DNA of 64,000 nt from assembly GCA_021396245.1 (NCBI GenBank), contig WNYE01000103.1:1-64000 (forward strand), written 5' to 3'. A program made the translations under genes and the position numbers. Every line of letters starts with the position of its first letter. Positions within the stretch are counted from its first letter, which is position 1. Origin of the DNA: Sporothrix humicola. Lineage: Eukaryota > Ascomycota > Sordariomycetes > Ophiostomatales > Ophiostomataceae. Shown one piece after another: positions 1 through 10,167 of this stretch. Below the pieces are notes generated by a model, which was given only the letters and a program-made list of their open reading frames with translations, searched no databases and had not been told where the DNA came from.

Positions 1-77
1 CTGTAAGTGCTGTAAGTGCTGTAAGTGCTGTAAGTGCTGTAAGTGCTGTAAGTGCTGTAAGTGCTGTAAGTGCTGTA
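1..77. repeat. 9-bp tandem repeat (CTGTAAGTG)n
   Basis: Eight perfect copies of CTGTAAGTG plus five bases of a ninth run from the left edge of the window, so the array may extend further left. It lies about 930 bp upstream of the catalase start codon. The unit length is a multiple of three, but no convincing ORF uses it. It is a minisatellite with no visible function. Confidence 0.95.
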
Positions 78-1005
78 GGCCGCCGAAGCACAGCGGCCTC
101 TGGATGGCTCTCTACATGAGAGACCGTTTGAGATATTAGATGAATACAGCATCTATTCAATAATTTCAAAGTGGAAATGGAAATCAGACGACAAATAATA
201 TCATTGCGACTATCCTTTGTCGTTTTCGGTGGTAGGTGCTCGTAGTATCTTTTCATCGTAACATTTTGTACGGAGTAGCTGGGGCGGGTGTTAGAAGCCT
301 GTTGGCCAGGCCCACAATGTGTTGGCGAACCGAGCCTGCACGGCCAGTAATTAGCGATTCCTCGTGGTCTTCTCTCTTTTTTTCGTCTCTTTTTTTTTCA
401 TTTTATCTTACTTTTCAGATTTAGTTTTCTCACTTCATTGCATGTTATTTCCTGTTCCCGACACGGTTTCGAGCAAGTGCCGACGTCTCTTTGTGCTGTT
501 TTGTAAAGAGCTGTTTGCTTGTCAGAGTCATCAAGTCCATGACGTTTACCATTTGACAATCGAGATACTACCACCAATTCTCGATACGCATATTCAGTCG
601 TTCAGTAGCACTACACCCTCCGTGGAGATCCAAAATAATCATTAAAAAAATGCAACTGTTATAACTAACGGTCGCAACACGATGACGGGCACATTTTGAC
701 AGTTGTGCAGCGCAATTGGTCGTCTTGACGTCAGGGCGTTGCAGCCAATGGTCGGCATCCCTTTGATCATCAACGTCATATGAAACGGCCAACAATCAAC
801 GGTACAACAGTAATGAATTGTTCTGAGCAAAGCAATTCGTTCTACGACGTAGAACGCGCCACATGGTTGAAGGAAGCGACACTTTGGCTATAAGAGCCGA
901 TGGAGGTCGCCCAAACACAGGTCCTTGATTTCCAATGTCCTTTTCAGATGCATTCCGCAACAGATATTCAGCCCAATTAAGAAAGACAGTTCTATAGTTC
1001 TCACA
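78..1005. other. Catalase upstream region
   Basis: No gene is supported here. The stretch has pyrimidine-rich tracts near 364-410, a TACGGAGTA motif at 269-277, and, in its last 470 bp, CRE-like and CCAAT sites listed separately. Short ORFs on both strands have no recognisable composition or domain. It is best read as the promoter and 5' leader of the catalase gene. Confidence 0.7.
726..733 (+). promoter_or_regulatory. Perfect CRE octamer TGACGTCA in catalase promoter
   Basis: TGACGTCA lies about 270 bp upstream of the catalase ATG. A CCAAT pentamer follows at 745-749, and CRE half-sites are seen at 540-545 (TGACGT) and 773-778 (ACGTCA). bZIP factors of the ATF/CREB class (Atf1 of fission yeast, AtfA and ATF-1 of moulds) are known to bind such octamers and to drive stress-induced or conidial catalases. 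That this site is used here is inferred. Confidence 0.55.
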
Positions 1006-3583
1006 ATGGCTTCCCGCACCGCCAAGTTCGATGATATGGAGAGGAACATCCACGAGGTGTCCGAGAAGAGCAAGCTGACGTCCGACTACGGCGTGCGTCA
1101 GGCAAACAACGACAGCTGGCTGCGCATTGTGGACGAGAATCAGAACCGCATTGGCCCCAGCCTGCTCGAGGACCCCTACGCGCGTGAAAAGGTATGCTAA
1201 ACCCTGCTGGAGAGTGGGACCCACGCACTTGTCCTAGTGGTGGACCTACCCTTAGTACTTCTCTCGACATGCCCCTGAGCCTCACTCTCTCTTCTTCATA
1301 TAACAAACAGTGCATTCACATATGGCCCACACCGAACCTCCAAGAATGGCTGCTAATGCACCTTGCCCTCTTCCGTTCTAGATTCATCGCTTTGACCATG
1401 AGCGCATTCCCGAGCGCGTCGTGCATGCGCGCGGCACCGGCGCATTTGGCACGTTCCGCGTCCTCGACAGCCTCGAGGATCTGACCAAGGCGCCCGTCTT
1501 GACGGACACGTCGCGCGAGACGCCTATTTTCGTGCGCTTCTCGACGGTGCTCGGCAGCCGCGGCAGCGCCGACACGGTGCGCGACGTGCGCGGGTTCGCC
1601 ATCAAGTTCTACACGGACGAGGGCATCTGGGACCTGGTGGGCAACAACATCCCCGTCTTCTTCATCCAGGACGCCATCAAGTTCCCCGACGTCATCCACG
1701 CCGGCAAGCCCGAGCCGCACAACGAGGTGCCGCAGGCGCAGACGGCGCACAACAACTTTTGGGATTTCATGTTTATGCACCCGGAGGCGACGCACATGTT
1801 CATGTGGGCCATGTCTGACCGCGCGATCCCGCGCTCGTACCGCATGATGCAAGGCTTTGGCGTCAACACGTTTACGCTGATCAACGCCGCCGGCGAGCGC
1901 TGCTTTGTCAAGTTCCACTCGACGCCCGTGCTGGGCGTGCACTCGCTGGTCTGGGACGAGGCGCTCAAGCTGGCGGGCCAGGACCCGGACTTCCACCGCA
2001 AGGATTTGAGCGAGGCCATTGCCAACGGCGCCTTCCCGCGCTGGAAGTTTGGCGTCCAGGTCGTCGCCGAGGCCGACGAGCACAGCTTCGACTTTGACAT
2101 TCTGGACGCCACCAAGGTGTGGCCCGAGGATCTCGTGCCGGTGCGGTACTTTGCAGAGTTTGAGCTCAACCGCAACGTCGACGAGTTCTTCACGCAGACC
2201 GAGCAGGCCGCCTTTTGCACGAGCCACGTCGTGCCCGGCATCGGCCACTCGGACGACCCGCTGCTGCAGGGCCGCAATTTCTCCTACTTTGACACCCAGA
2301 TCAGCCGCCTCGGCATCAACTGGGAAGAGCTGCCCATCAACCGCCCGGTTTGTCCTGTCATGAACTTTAACCGCGACGGCGCCATGCGCCACAACATCAC
2401 CCGCGGCACCGTCAACTACTGGCCCAACCGCTACAACGCGCACCCGCCCGCCAATGCCAGCGACAATGCCGAAGACATGCACAACGCCTACGTCGAGTAC
2501 GCTGCCAAAGTCGCCGGCATGAAGGCCCGCACCCTGACGCCCAAGTTCCGCGAGCACCTCAGCCAGGCACAGCTCTTCTACAACAGCCTGTCCGCCGTCG
2601 AGAAGGCCCACCTCACCAGCGCTTTGGCGTTTGAGCTCGACCACTGCGACGACCCCGTTGTCTACACCCGCATCGTCCAGCGGCTCGCGCAGATTGACAG
2701 CCAGCTCTCCCAGACCGTCGGCGAGATGGTGGGCGGCAGTCCTGACCAGGACAGCAGTCCTACAGAGGGCGGCGAAGGCATCGCCCAAAAGGTCGCCAGC
2801 GCCATCAAGGGCGGCATTGAGGGCGCCGCCGCCACGAGCACCAGCGCCACTGCCAAGACCACCGCCGCCGGCCTGTCTGGCCACAGCTACGGCATCGCGC
2901 CGGGCGAAGGGCCTCGCGGGGCAGGTGGTGCGGCTGCGTCCACGGGCGACACGGGTTCTGCCGGTGGCAACAGTAACCACGGCAGGCAGGCCCCCGGCCT
3001 CTCCCAGTTCGACTTCTTGCCCGCAAAGCCCACCATTGAGGGCCGCCGTGTCGCCATCCTCGTCGGCGACGGCTTTGACTCGTCTGCCCTCGACACCGTC
3101 ATGGCCGCCCTGGCCGCCGAGAAGGCCGTGCCCGTCATTGTCGGGACCAAGCGGAGCCCCATCTTCGCGGCTGGTACCTCTCGGTCGTCCGAAGGGACCC
3201 AGCCCGACCACCACCTCGAGGGATTCCGCTCCACCATGGTCGACGCCGTCTTTGTGCCGGGCGGCCACGCCTCCATCGCTGCCCTGACCCAGCGCCAGAG
3301 CAAGGGCCGCGTGCTCCACTGGCTGCGCGAGGCCTTTGGCCACCTCAAGGCCATTGGCGCCACGGGAGCAGATGCCGTCGGTCTTGTGCAGGAGGCGCTG
3401 CACGGCGTGCCGGGTGTGCAGCTGTCGCAAAAGGACGGCAATGCCAAGTATACCGAAAGCTACGGCGTCGTCACGGCCCAGGAGGCAAGCAAGGACTTTG
3501 TGGACGCCTTCTTCAAAAGCATTGCCCAGCACCGCAACTTTGACCGCGAGCTGGCCGGTCTGAGCACCATGGTTGCTTATTAA
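1006..3583 (+). CDS. Large-subunit (clade 2) catalase with C-terminal DJ-1/class I amidotransferase-like domain
   Basis: Haem catalase that converts hydrogen peroxide to water and oxygen. Exons 1006-1191 and 1382-3583, intron 1192-1381 (GTATGC...TAG, branch TGCTAAT), 795 aa. The catalytic His77 is in VVHARG, the essential Asn in GNNIP (about residue 150), and the haem-ligand Tyr in NFSYFDTQ. The core ends near residue 525. A Gly/Ala/Ser/Thr-rich linker follows, and from about residue 617 an alpha/beta C-terminal domain begins (RRVAILVGDGFD), which is the mark of large-subunit catalases such as Aspergillus CatA and Neurospora CAT-1. There is no signal peptide, so it is likely intracellular or spore-associated, as CatA is. 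It is somewhat longer than the usual 720-750 residues because of the linker. Without exon 1 the N-terminal arm would be missing. Confidence 0.95.
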
Positions 3584-4037
3584 ATTGTAGATTGTATACT
3601 AAATTGTCTGCCAGGCGAAGTTGGGAGTTTTCATCAAGATCATGTTACGGACAACTGTACGATTAAAATTCAAAATTCAAAAAATGCATCCATTTATTCA
3701 TTTGATAATTATGAGAGAGGAGCCTGACAGCAACTGAGTAAGTATATAAAGCAAGATTCCTGAGAGCTATTTCTACCAACTAGAATCATCTTCAAGACTC
3801 GTTCACAGTACCTTTCATATTTGAAGCACGGGTCTCAATTCTCGAATCAGCAGCTTTCTTTCTATTGTTTATATATGAAATATATAGAGCCCAAATACTC
3901 GTACACATGGTCTATATATCTACCTAGACAACACTACATACTCCGGAAACATAAGCCAACATCATACACTATCCCCCCTTCTATCCGATTTCATCACTCA
4001 TCTAAGAATCAAACAAGATTGCTCAAGGTCACTTTCC
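3584..4037. other. Convergent 3' region, catalase / secreted protein
   Basis: AT-rich spacer between two genes that point toward each other. It holds A/T-rich stretches such as the one near 3661-3685 and several TATATA runs (3738-3746, 3868-3890). It most likely carries the two 3' UTRs and poly(A) signals. No gene is seen. Confidence 0.6.
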
Positions 4038-4787
4038 TTAATGAGCAACGCCCAGGCTCGTAAAGACGGGCGAGCACGCAGGGTCAATCTTGCTGCCCGT
4101 GCTGCACAGCGGCTGAAAGTCGGGCGTCTTGCCCTTGAAGGACCCGTAGACGCGGATCACTGAGCCGACCGGGTAGTGGTCGGTGGCCGCCAGCTTGGTC
4201 TTGAGCGACTTTTCGTACCGGAAAGCGGCGCCGTCCTCGGAATGCGCCGACCCGGACGGCGTGCGATCCTTGATGCGGGCCCACAAAGCGGGCGCGTCGA
4301 CGGCCGCGTTGGCCGTAATGTACTTCTTGGCGGCCGGCTGCGGGATGGAGCACAAAAAGATGCCGTAGTTGGGAATGTAGAGGGCGGCCATGAGGTAGTC
4401 GTCCTTGAAGCGGGGCTGCTCTTTGCCGTCCTTTTTGGGCCTGTTGCCCATGAGGTCGAGGCCCAGCTGGCCCATCATGTTGACATAGGCGAGGCGGGCA
4501 TACTCGCCGATCTCGGACACTTCCGGCTTCATGAGGCCGATGCTCAGGTCGTTGTAGTAGGTGGGGTCCGTCTTGGTGCCGGAGCCGAGGCCTTCCCAGA
4601 GCTTGACCTTGACCGAGGACGGGACGACGCGGGGGACGAGATCGAGGTTGACATCGGACAACTCATTGATATCACTGCGCGAGGTAATGATGTCAAGAGA
4701 GTCTTTGTTCAAAGGAGCATCCGGGATGGCCCGGCCAGCCACGAAGCTGGCGATGCTCAGAAGGGAAAAAATGAGAGAGAACTGCAT
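4038..4787 (-). CDS. Uncharacterised secreted protein, 249 aa
   Basis: Single-exon gene. The ATG at 4787 is chosen because it begins a clear signal peptide (MQFSLIFSLLSIASFVAG, cleavage probably just after); the reading frame runs 27 codons further upstream without hydrophobic logic. The mature part (about 230 aa) begins with an Asp/Ser-rich stretch that could be a propeptide. It then holds a compact-looking domain with only three cysteines (IFLCSIP, PLCSTG, PACSPV), a conserved-looking aromatic centre (ALYIPNYGIFLC) and a strand-rich C-terminus (GSVIRVYGSFKG). I do not recognise the family. No transmembrane segment or GPI signal is seen, so export to the medium or wall is inferred. A TATA box lies about 110 bp upstream. 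Confidence 0.75.
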   Translation of the reverse strand: MQFSLIFSLLSIASFVAGRAIPDAPLNKDSLDIITSRSDINELSDVNLDLVPRVVPSSVKVKLWEGLGSGTKTDPTYYNDLSIGLMKPEVSEIGEYARLAYVNMMGQLGLDLMGNRPKKDGKEQPRFKDDYLMAALYIPNYGIFLCSIPQPAAKKYITANAAVDAPALWARIKDRTPSGSAHSEDGAAFRYEKSLKTKLAATDHYPVGSVIRVYGSFKGKTPDFQPLCSTGSKIDPACSPVFTSLGVAH

Positions 4788-5618
4788 CTTGGAGATGGGG
4801 GGAATTGCAATACTTTTCAAAAGGAAGAAGGGGGAGTGATTGATGTTGCTACTGTCGCAAAAATTCACATCTCGACAAGCATGGCCATCGCCATCATTTT
4901 ATACAGTTTCTGCTGCCTCATATCATCTTCTTGGACATCTATTTTTGTTGACAACGCCGGACAACGTTGCTATCGCATCGCCGTTGCTCTCGTCATCGTC
5001 AATGCAGTCACAAAAGTCGTCGAGTCGTCTAGATGCGAATCAATCCTTCTCGTGTTTGGAACTTGTGACAATAATCGCATTTTGACGCATTTTTACAGTT
5101 ATTCTCGAGCCATCTGGTGCCTGTGACCGTTCGCTTGGATATTAGCCGCTGCAGCAGGTGCTATAAACGGCCTTGATGGAAAGGACTGCGGCTCGACTCA
5201 ATATATATAACTGCTGTTGCCTCAGAGAAAGACAGAGAGCGAGAAGGATTGCGCCCCCAACTTTGGCCCCCAAGTCCGTGCCGCTTTTTATATTTGTGCT
5301 TTTCTGTCTCCTTGTGCCTCTCCCTTCTCGGCCGATCCGTCATCCTTCATCCTTCCATTGCCGTGTGAGAGCGTCGTAACAGTAAGAAGCCAAGCCTGTA
5401 GAGTGAAAGGATCCGTGAGGATTGGGAGGATTGGGAATACGGCTGCATCGATCGGGTCCTTTATTGCTCTGATCTATCTGCTCTGTGGTAACATCGCTAT
5501 CAAATGCCAAATTTCACCATTTTGTTTACATTAAGAAGGATCATGAAATACGAATGTCGGACTGGGTATGTCGGATCTTTGACTCAAGCTCAAAAGCTAT
5601 TCAGATGAAAAGACTAGC
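4788..5618. other. Intergenic: promoter of secreted protein, 3' region of F-box gene
   Basis: No gene is supported. It contains the TATA box listed separately, a TATATATA run near 5199-5207 and a pyrimidine-rich block at 5285-5350. Confidence 0.55.
4897..4903 (-). promoter_or_regulatory. TATA box of secreted-protein gene
   Basis: TATAAAA on the minus strand, about 110 bp before the ATG at 4787 and well placed for a fungal core promoter. Confidence 0.45.
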
Positions 5619-7505
5619 CTAGTTGTACGCATACTCGTGAGGCGGTGGCGACAGAGGCGTGGCTGTGGGATCGGGATCGTAGATCGGCCAGACACGCTGC
5701 CCGTCGGGTGCCCATACGGTCCTGTTCTCTGGCTCTCTTCCGTCAAAGTGCAGCCGCACGGGGTCTGTCGTGGACCACCTGCCTCGCTCCATCGAGTTGT
5801 AGTCGTCGCCCAGGATTTTCTTTTCGAGCGCGGTGATGGCGCGCTCCAGAGATCGAGCTCTCGTTTCCAATGGGTGTGGCCAGTGGACATAGAGGAAGAA
5901 GTTGCGTAGACTCTTGAACCGGGACGCCATGTCCTGGCCGAGCACTTTGTGGTAGACCTCCATGTACTTGTCGTGGGATGGCACCGGGTCGTCGATAAAG
6001 GCATAGAACATGATTGGGAAAAAGAGGGACAGCTGCAGCTGGCCCACGTCGAAATTTTCGCAGATCAAGTCCTTAGTGTGCATCCACGCCACCGACCCGT
6101 TGCCGATGGGGAGGTGTGTTGACGGGGTCTCTGCCGGGATCCGGAGCCCCAGGTAGCGGATCATCCTGTGCGCGCGCTGTGGTATTCTCTGGAGGAAAAG
6201 AAAGAGAGGGACCTTGTTCTTGGCAACGTTGTGGGCGGCGCCGGGCGCCTGCGCCCAAATGTAGCCCCTCTCCGGCTCGGACCAGTAAAAGTCGGCCGTG
6301 TACATGCGGTTCTGGCGGGGCAGGGCTATGAACCGGTTGCGGCCATAAAAGATGCGCATGGCAATGTCGTGGATGAGGCGGCTGGCGAGAAACAGGGACA
6401 TGGGGGGGAGCCAGCATGTGCACGTCTTGGAGTGGGATGCGTGGAACTTGGAGCATGTGCAGCAGTCCAGTGTCGATGTGCACTTTTTGCAGCAGTCGTA
6501 CGGAGGAAAGCCGCCGTCGGGGCGCCACTCGAGATCGTAGGGAGCCACCAGATCCGAGTACTCAAGAATACGTGTGATGATTTCGGGTGGGAGGTAGTAA
6601 GAGGGTCTTTTCTCTTTCTCTTTTCGAGCACCAACTGTGTCATCACTCACTGGCCGGGTCAGAAAAGTGGCAGTAGACTGAGAAAGCATCCGCACATCCC
6701 AGTTTGGCTTGAGGCCCAGGCGGATCGCGCATGTTTTCAGTCGAGGAAGTCTCATAGTTATGGAGGCCATCTCTTGCGCTGTTGCCATGTCCTTGGTGTC
6801 GCATACAAACGTGAGATGCAGCTGGCCCGGCTCAAGATGCAAACCCCATGTGTTGACCAGACTTCTCCACTGCTCAATGGCTTCTCGTCCCTGGCGAGTC
6901 GACATGGTCAATGGTCTGTCGTGCAAATTGTGCGCCAGGCAGTCCGGGTGGCAGGGCTCCATGTTGTGCCCGTCTTCAAACTTGAAGTTGAACGTGCACT
7001 CCTCGTTGTTGAACCGGAGCGTCAGCTGCCGGAGCGACGCCGTTGCTTTTTGACTCAAGTTTCTCAACGGCCGCAGTCCCCAAAGGTCGCTCCGGCTAAT
7101 GGTGAACTTGTTTTCCGAGTACAGAATGTGCGAGACCTCTTCCGACACCGCGCGCGACACATACAGCAGGGCCACTGGCACTGGCTGGCACTCGCAGTCT
7201 TGGACAAACTCCTCGCCAAAGGAGCGGCCGAAAAAGCGGCGGCCAACATAAAAGCACGGGTAGCCCGTGACGGGTTTCTTACCAGTCCGCAGGCCCTCGT
7301 TGCGCGGGCCTTCTTGGTTCATGTTGATGGGACAGAAGCGCACAAGGCCGGCCAGAATGTAGACGCGGCGGCGCGCCTCGTACGGGAGGTCCATGAACGA
7401 GACGGGCTTGGCCTTTTCCATTCCACCCATCTCGTTGTCCTCGTTATCCTCGAGAGCCGGCCGCGGCGGCTGCCGAGAGTAGTATTCGAGCCTGCGCTGC
7501 ACCAT
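5619..7505 (-). CDS. Fungal protein with two F-box-like modules and a Cys-rich insert, 628 aa
   Basis: Intronless. The N-terminal part has the pattern common in fungal F-box-like proteins: a short helix pair at residues 35-51 (FMDLPYEARRRVYIL), then VALLYVSRAVSEEVSHILYSEN at about 111-132. A second, similar unit starts at about 302 (YYLPPEIITRILEY) and ends in SRLIHDIAMRIFYGRNRF (about 375-392). Between the two halves of this second unit sits a Cys-rich cluster at 338-364 (CCKKC, CCTC, CTC) that could bind zinc. Proteins of this type may recruit substrates to SCF ubiquitin ligases, but many are unstudied and SKP1 binding is inferred. The substrate is unknown. It shares its upstream region (7506-8411) with the divergent thioesterase gene. 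Confidence 0.7.
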   Translation of the reverse strand: MVQRRLEYYSRQPPRPALEDNEDNEMGGMEKAKPVSFMDLPYEARRRVYILAGLVRFCPINMNQEGPRNEGLRTGKKPVTGYPCFYVGRRFFGRSFGEEFVQDCECQPVPVALLYVSRAVSEEVSHILYSENKFTISRSDLWGLRPLRNLSQKATASLRQLTLRFNNEECTFNFKFEDGHNMEPCHPDCLAHNLHDRPLTMSTRQGREAIEQWRSLVNTWGLHLEPGQLHLTFVCDTKDMATAQEMASITMRLPRLKTCAIRLGLKPNWDVRMLSQSTATFLTRPVSDDTVGARKEKEKRPSYYLPPEIITRILEYSDLVAPYDLEWRPDGGFPPYDCCKKCTSTLDCCTCSKFHASHSKTCTCWLPPMSLFLASRLIHDIAMRIFYGRNRFIALPRQNRMYTADFYWSEPERGYIWAQAPGAAHNVAKNKVPLFLFLQRIPQRAHRMIRYLGLRIPAETPSTHLPIGNGSVAWMHTKDLICENFDVGQLQLSLFFPIMFYAFIDDPVPSHDKYMEVYHKVLGQDMASRFKSLRNFFLYVHWPHPLETRARSLERAITALEKKILGDDYNSMERGRWSTTDPVRLHFDGREPENRTVWAPDGQRVWPIYDPDPTATPLSPPPHEYAYN

Positions 7506-8411
7506 TTTGGCGGCAGCAAATTGTCTATGTCGTTTGTAAAGGTTGTGTATTCATGTTGTCCTGTTGAACGTTGAGCTCGTCCTGTCCTTTGTTGATCTGT
7601 GAAGAAAGCGGTCAAAATCGAAGGATTGCAACCCCGGCTCCAGGCTGGTCAGGTTGTTAGGCAGAATTGCAGCGGCATGGCAGCTCAAGAGCCGTGCCGT
7701 CACTGTGCCGCATACTGTGGGTCCAGAACGGAAGAGAGAGAAGCTGTCTTGAAGCAGAAATAAATGCGGAGGAGCAAATCAAAGGGGTCAATTGCAGACG
7801 TCAGAATTGTAAAAGGAAAGGATGAAGCGATGATAATTAGGGGCTAGAAACATCGACCGGTTTCTTGGGCGCTCCTTCCTTATGTAATATGTCCCTGGAT
7901 TCAGGCGTCGAACTGCTGTCAGACAGACACAGTCGTGGCTGCCACTTACACGCAGAATGCCCCCAAACCGCTTCGGGAAGGAAGAAAAACAGTGCTTCAG
8001 GTCACCTGACGCTGAGAAAAATACGTCACTTTAGGCGGCATAGTCACATGCAAGATTTGAGTCAAAATCGAGTGAAGAGCATTCTCGATTCTGTCGTTGA
8101 GGTAACAAACAGCGTTCAAATTTTTCTCAAAAAATTGATTGTGCAATCTAAGAGAGGACAGCCCTATGGCGAAATCATCTACCGCTCTGCTACTCCGTAG
8201 TCCGTCACCTCGGGGGACTTCGCGGGATAAGGTGTGGTCGGGCAGTTTGGCGGGCGTCTGATTGGTGGAAGGCGCACACTCACCGGCACCAAGTGGAGGC
8301 GTGCGATTGCCATTCTCGTGGACTTCAACGACAGTCATTCGCGACTGCCGTTTCTTGACTCTTTTGTCTCCCTTCTCTTCCTTCCTTCCTCACAACACAT
8401 TCGAGACCAAA
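7506..8411. other. Divergent promoter region, F-box protein / thioesterase
   Basis: About 0.9 kb between two genes pointing away from each other. No gene is seen. A TACTCCGTA motif (complement of TACGGAGTA) is at 8191-8199 and pyrimidine-rich sequence (8360-8400) leads into the thioesterase ATG. Confidence 0.55.
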
Positions 8412-9818
8412 ATGGCAACAACAAGTACAGCAGCCAAGCGGCTGCTTCCTGCGCTGCGCACTCGCATTGCTCGTCCTGCACGTCTCTCATCATTATCAGC
8501 TTTTTCGACATCACAGCATCGCCCCCTCTCCACATCACAACCACAGCGCGCACCAGATGGCGTCTTCCGCGGCCTCACCGACACGCGCCTGCCCATCCCC
8601 TGGATTGAGGCGCTGCACATGCAGCAGGAGGGCCGCAAAGTCGAGTCGTCCGAGTCGAGCAACCAGGAGCGCGACCTCACGCCCAAGAAGATGACCGACA
8701 GCTACCACCGCGTCGTGCTGCCGCTGGGCCACGACCCATGGCTGTCGGACACGTACATCAACTCGTCGGGGCATATCCGCTTGGGCACGATTTTCATGGA
8801 CCTGGACGCCCTGTCGGGAATCATCGTGTACAAGCACACGGGGAGAGGCGTCACGACAGTCACGGCCGGCGTCGACCGCATCGAGCTGGCCCACCCCCTC
8901 ACCGAAATTTGTGACCTCGAATACAGCGGCATGGTTACCTATGCGGCTGGCGGCAGCAGCTCCGAAATCACCTGCAAAGTCGCCCGCGCCCGCGACGAGG
9001 GCGAGCCGAGCCGGCCAGAAGACTTGCTGCTCACGTGCACGTTCACAATGGTCGCCCTCGACCCCATGACGCGCAAGCCCACGCCGATCCCGCGCCTCGT
9101 GTGCGAGACGCCCGAAGAGGAGGCTTTGTTCCAGGCGGGCGCCGCAAAGAGCCTCGCCCAGCGCGCCGAGCGCAAGACGTCGCTCCTCGAGGTTGAGCCA
9201 GACGACGAAGAGTCCGCCCTCATCCACCGCATCTGGCTGCGCCAGCTCGAGTACCACGACCCCAACCGACCGCTCAGACAGCCGCCCAACGTCGTTGCCA
9301 TGGCCCGCACCCAGCTCTCGACGGCCGCCATCATGCAGCCCCAGTACCGCAACCGCCACCAGACCATGATCTTTGGCGGCTACCACTTGAAGCAAACGTT
9401 TGAGCTGGCTTTCTGCTGTGCGGCGTCCTTTGCCCACGCGCGCCCGACGTTTGTCAGCGCCGACCCCTGCACGTTCCGCAGCCCGGTCCCGGTGGGCAGT
9501 GTTCTCTACCTAACGGCCACGGTCGTCTACACCGACCCGGCGGTCGTCGAAGAGGACGGCAACGAGTCTGCTTCTCCCGGCCTTACCCGCGTGCACGTTC
9601 GTGTGGACAGCAAGGTCCGCGAGATGGAGCACGGCACTGCCCGCGTCACCGGCCAGTTCCACTACACCTTTACTGTCCCCAAGGACGTCCGTGTCCTGCC
9701 GCACACGTACGAGGAGTATATGCGCTACATCGATGCCCGCCGCCGTATGCGTGCCGGTGCCAGGCTGCGGCCGGCCATCCCGCAGGGCAACAAGGAGGCT
9801 GTGAATCTGACGGAGTAA
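8412..9818 (+). CDS. Mitochondrial acyl-CoA thioesterase, ACOT9-type double hotdog, 468 aa
   Basis: Hydrolyses acyl-CoA to free acid and CoA. Intronless. The ATG at 8412 is preferred over the longer frame because it starts an Arg/Ser/Ala-rich presequence with no acidic residues (RLLPALRTRIARPARL), typical of mitochondrial import. Two hotdog modules follow: the first around residues 110-245 (GHIRLGTIFMDLDALSG, then ITCKVARARD and LLTCTFTMVAL), the second around 290-430 (QTMIFGGYHLKQTFELAF, then FRSPVPVGSVLYLTATVVY). The pair of hotdog units with the long spacer matches the ACOT9/ACOT10 group. The preferred chain length cannot be told from sequence. It is convergent with the laccase gene. Confidence 0.85.
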   Translation: MATTSTAAKRLLPALRTRIARPARLSSLSAFSTSQHRPLSTSQPQRAPDGVFRGLTDTRLPIPWIEALHMQQEGRKVESSESSNQERDLTPKKMTDSYHRVVLPLGHDPWLSDTYINSSGHIRLGTIFMDLDALSGIIVYKHTGRGVTTVTAGVDRIELAHPLTEICDLEYSGMVTYAAGGSSSEITCKVARARDEGEPSRPEDLLLTCTFTMVALDPMTRKPTPIPRLVCETPEEEALFQAGAAKSLAQRAERKTSLLEVEPDDEESALIHRIWLRQLEYHDPNRPLRQPPNVVAMARTQLSTAAIMQPQYRNRHQTMIFGGYHLKQTFELAFCCAASFAHARPTFVSADPCTFRSPVPVGSVLYLTATVVYTDPAVVEEDGNESASPGLTRVHVRVDSKVREMEHGTARVTGQFHYTFTVPKDVRVLPHTYEEYMRYIDARRRMRAGARLRPAIPQGNKEAVNLTE

Positions 9819-10167
9819 TGCCTTTCTTTTCATTTGATGAATTAGCATATAGACTTGTTTTTGGACACCTTAATATTATTCAATCTAGTCATTGGGTCAT
9901 GAAACGATATGAATTGGAAAACAAACAAACTCCTGTGTCATTGCTCTGCAAAGAGTGGCCCAACTAATGAAATACAGATAACACGGGGAAACCCCAAATC
10001 CAAGAAAGAAAAGAAGAAGAAAATTAAAGAACTCCTGAACGCCCTCAACACCAGCAACTCCGTTACCAGAAACGCCAATAGAAACAAACTACACAGTCAA
10101 CAACTCCAAATGCCACAGTATTCAGACCCAAAGTCCACGAGACCATACAATAAAGTTTGCTCTTCTC
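9819..10167. other. Convergent 3' region, thioesterase / laccase
   Basis: AT-rich 350-bp spacer with an A-rich block (10001-10030). It probably holds both 3' UTRs. No gene is seen. Confidence 0.6.

Noticed and set aside
1316..3532. 738-codon minus-strand open frame opposite the catalase gene
   Set aside because: It mirrors the catalase coding region. GC-rich third positions leave the antisense frame free of stops, and the product is Val/Ala/Gly/Arg-rich with no motif.
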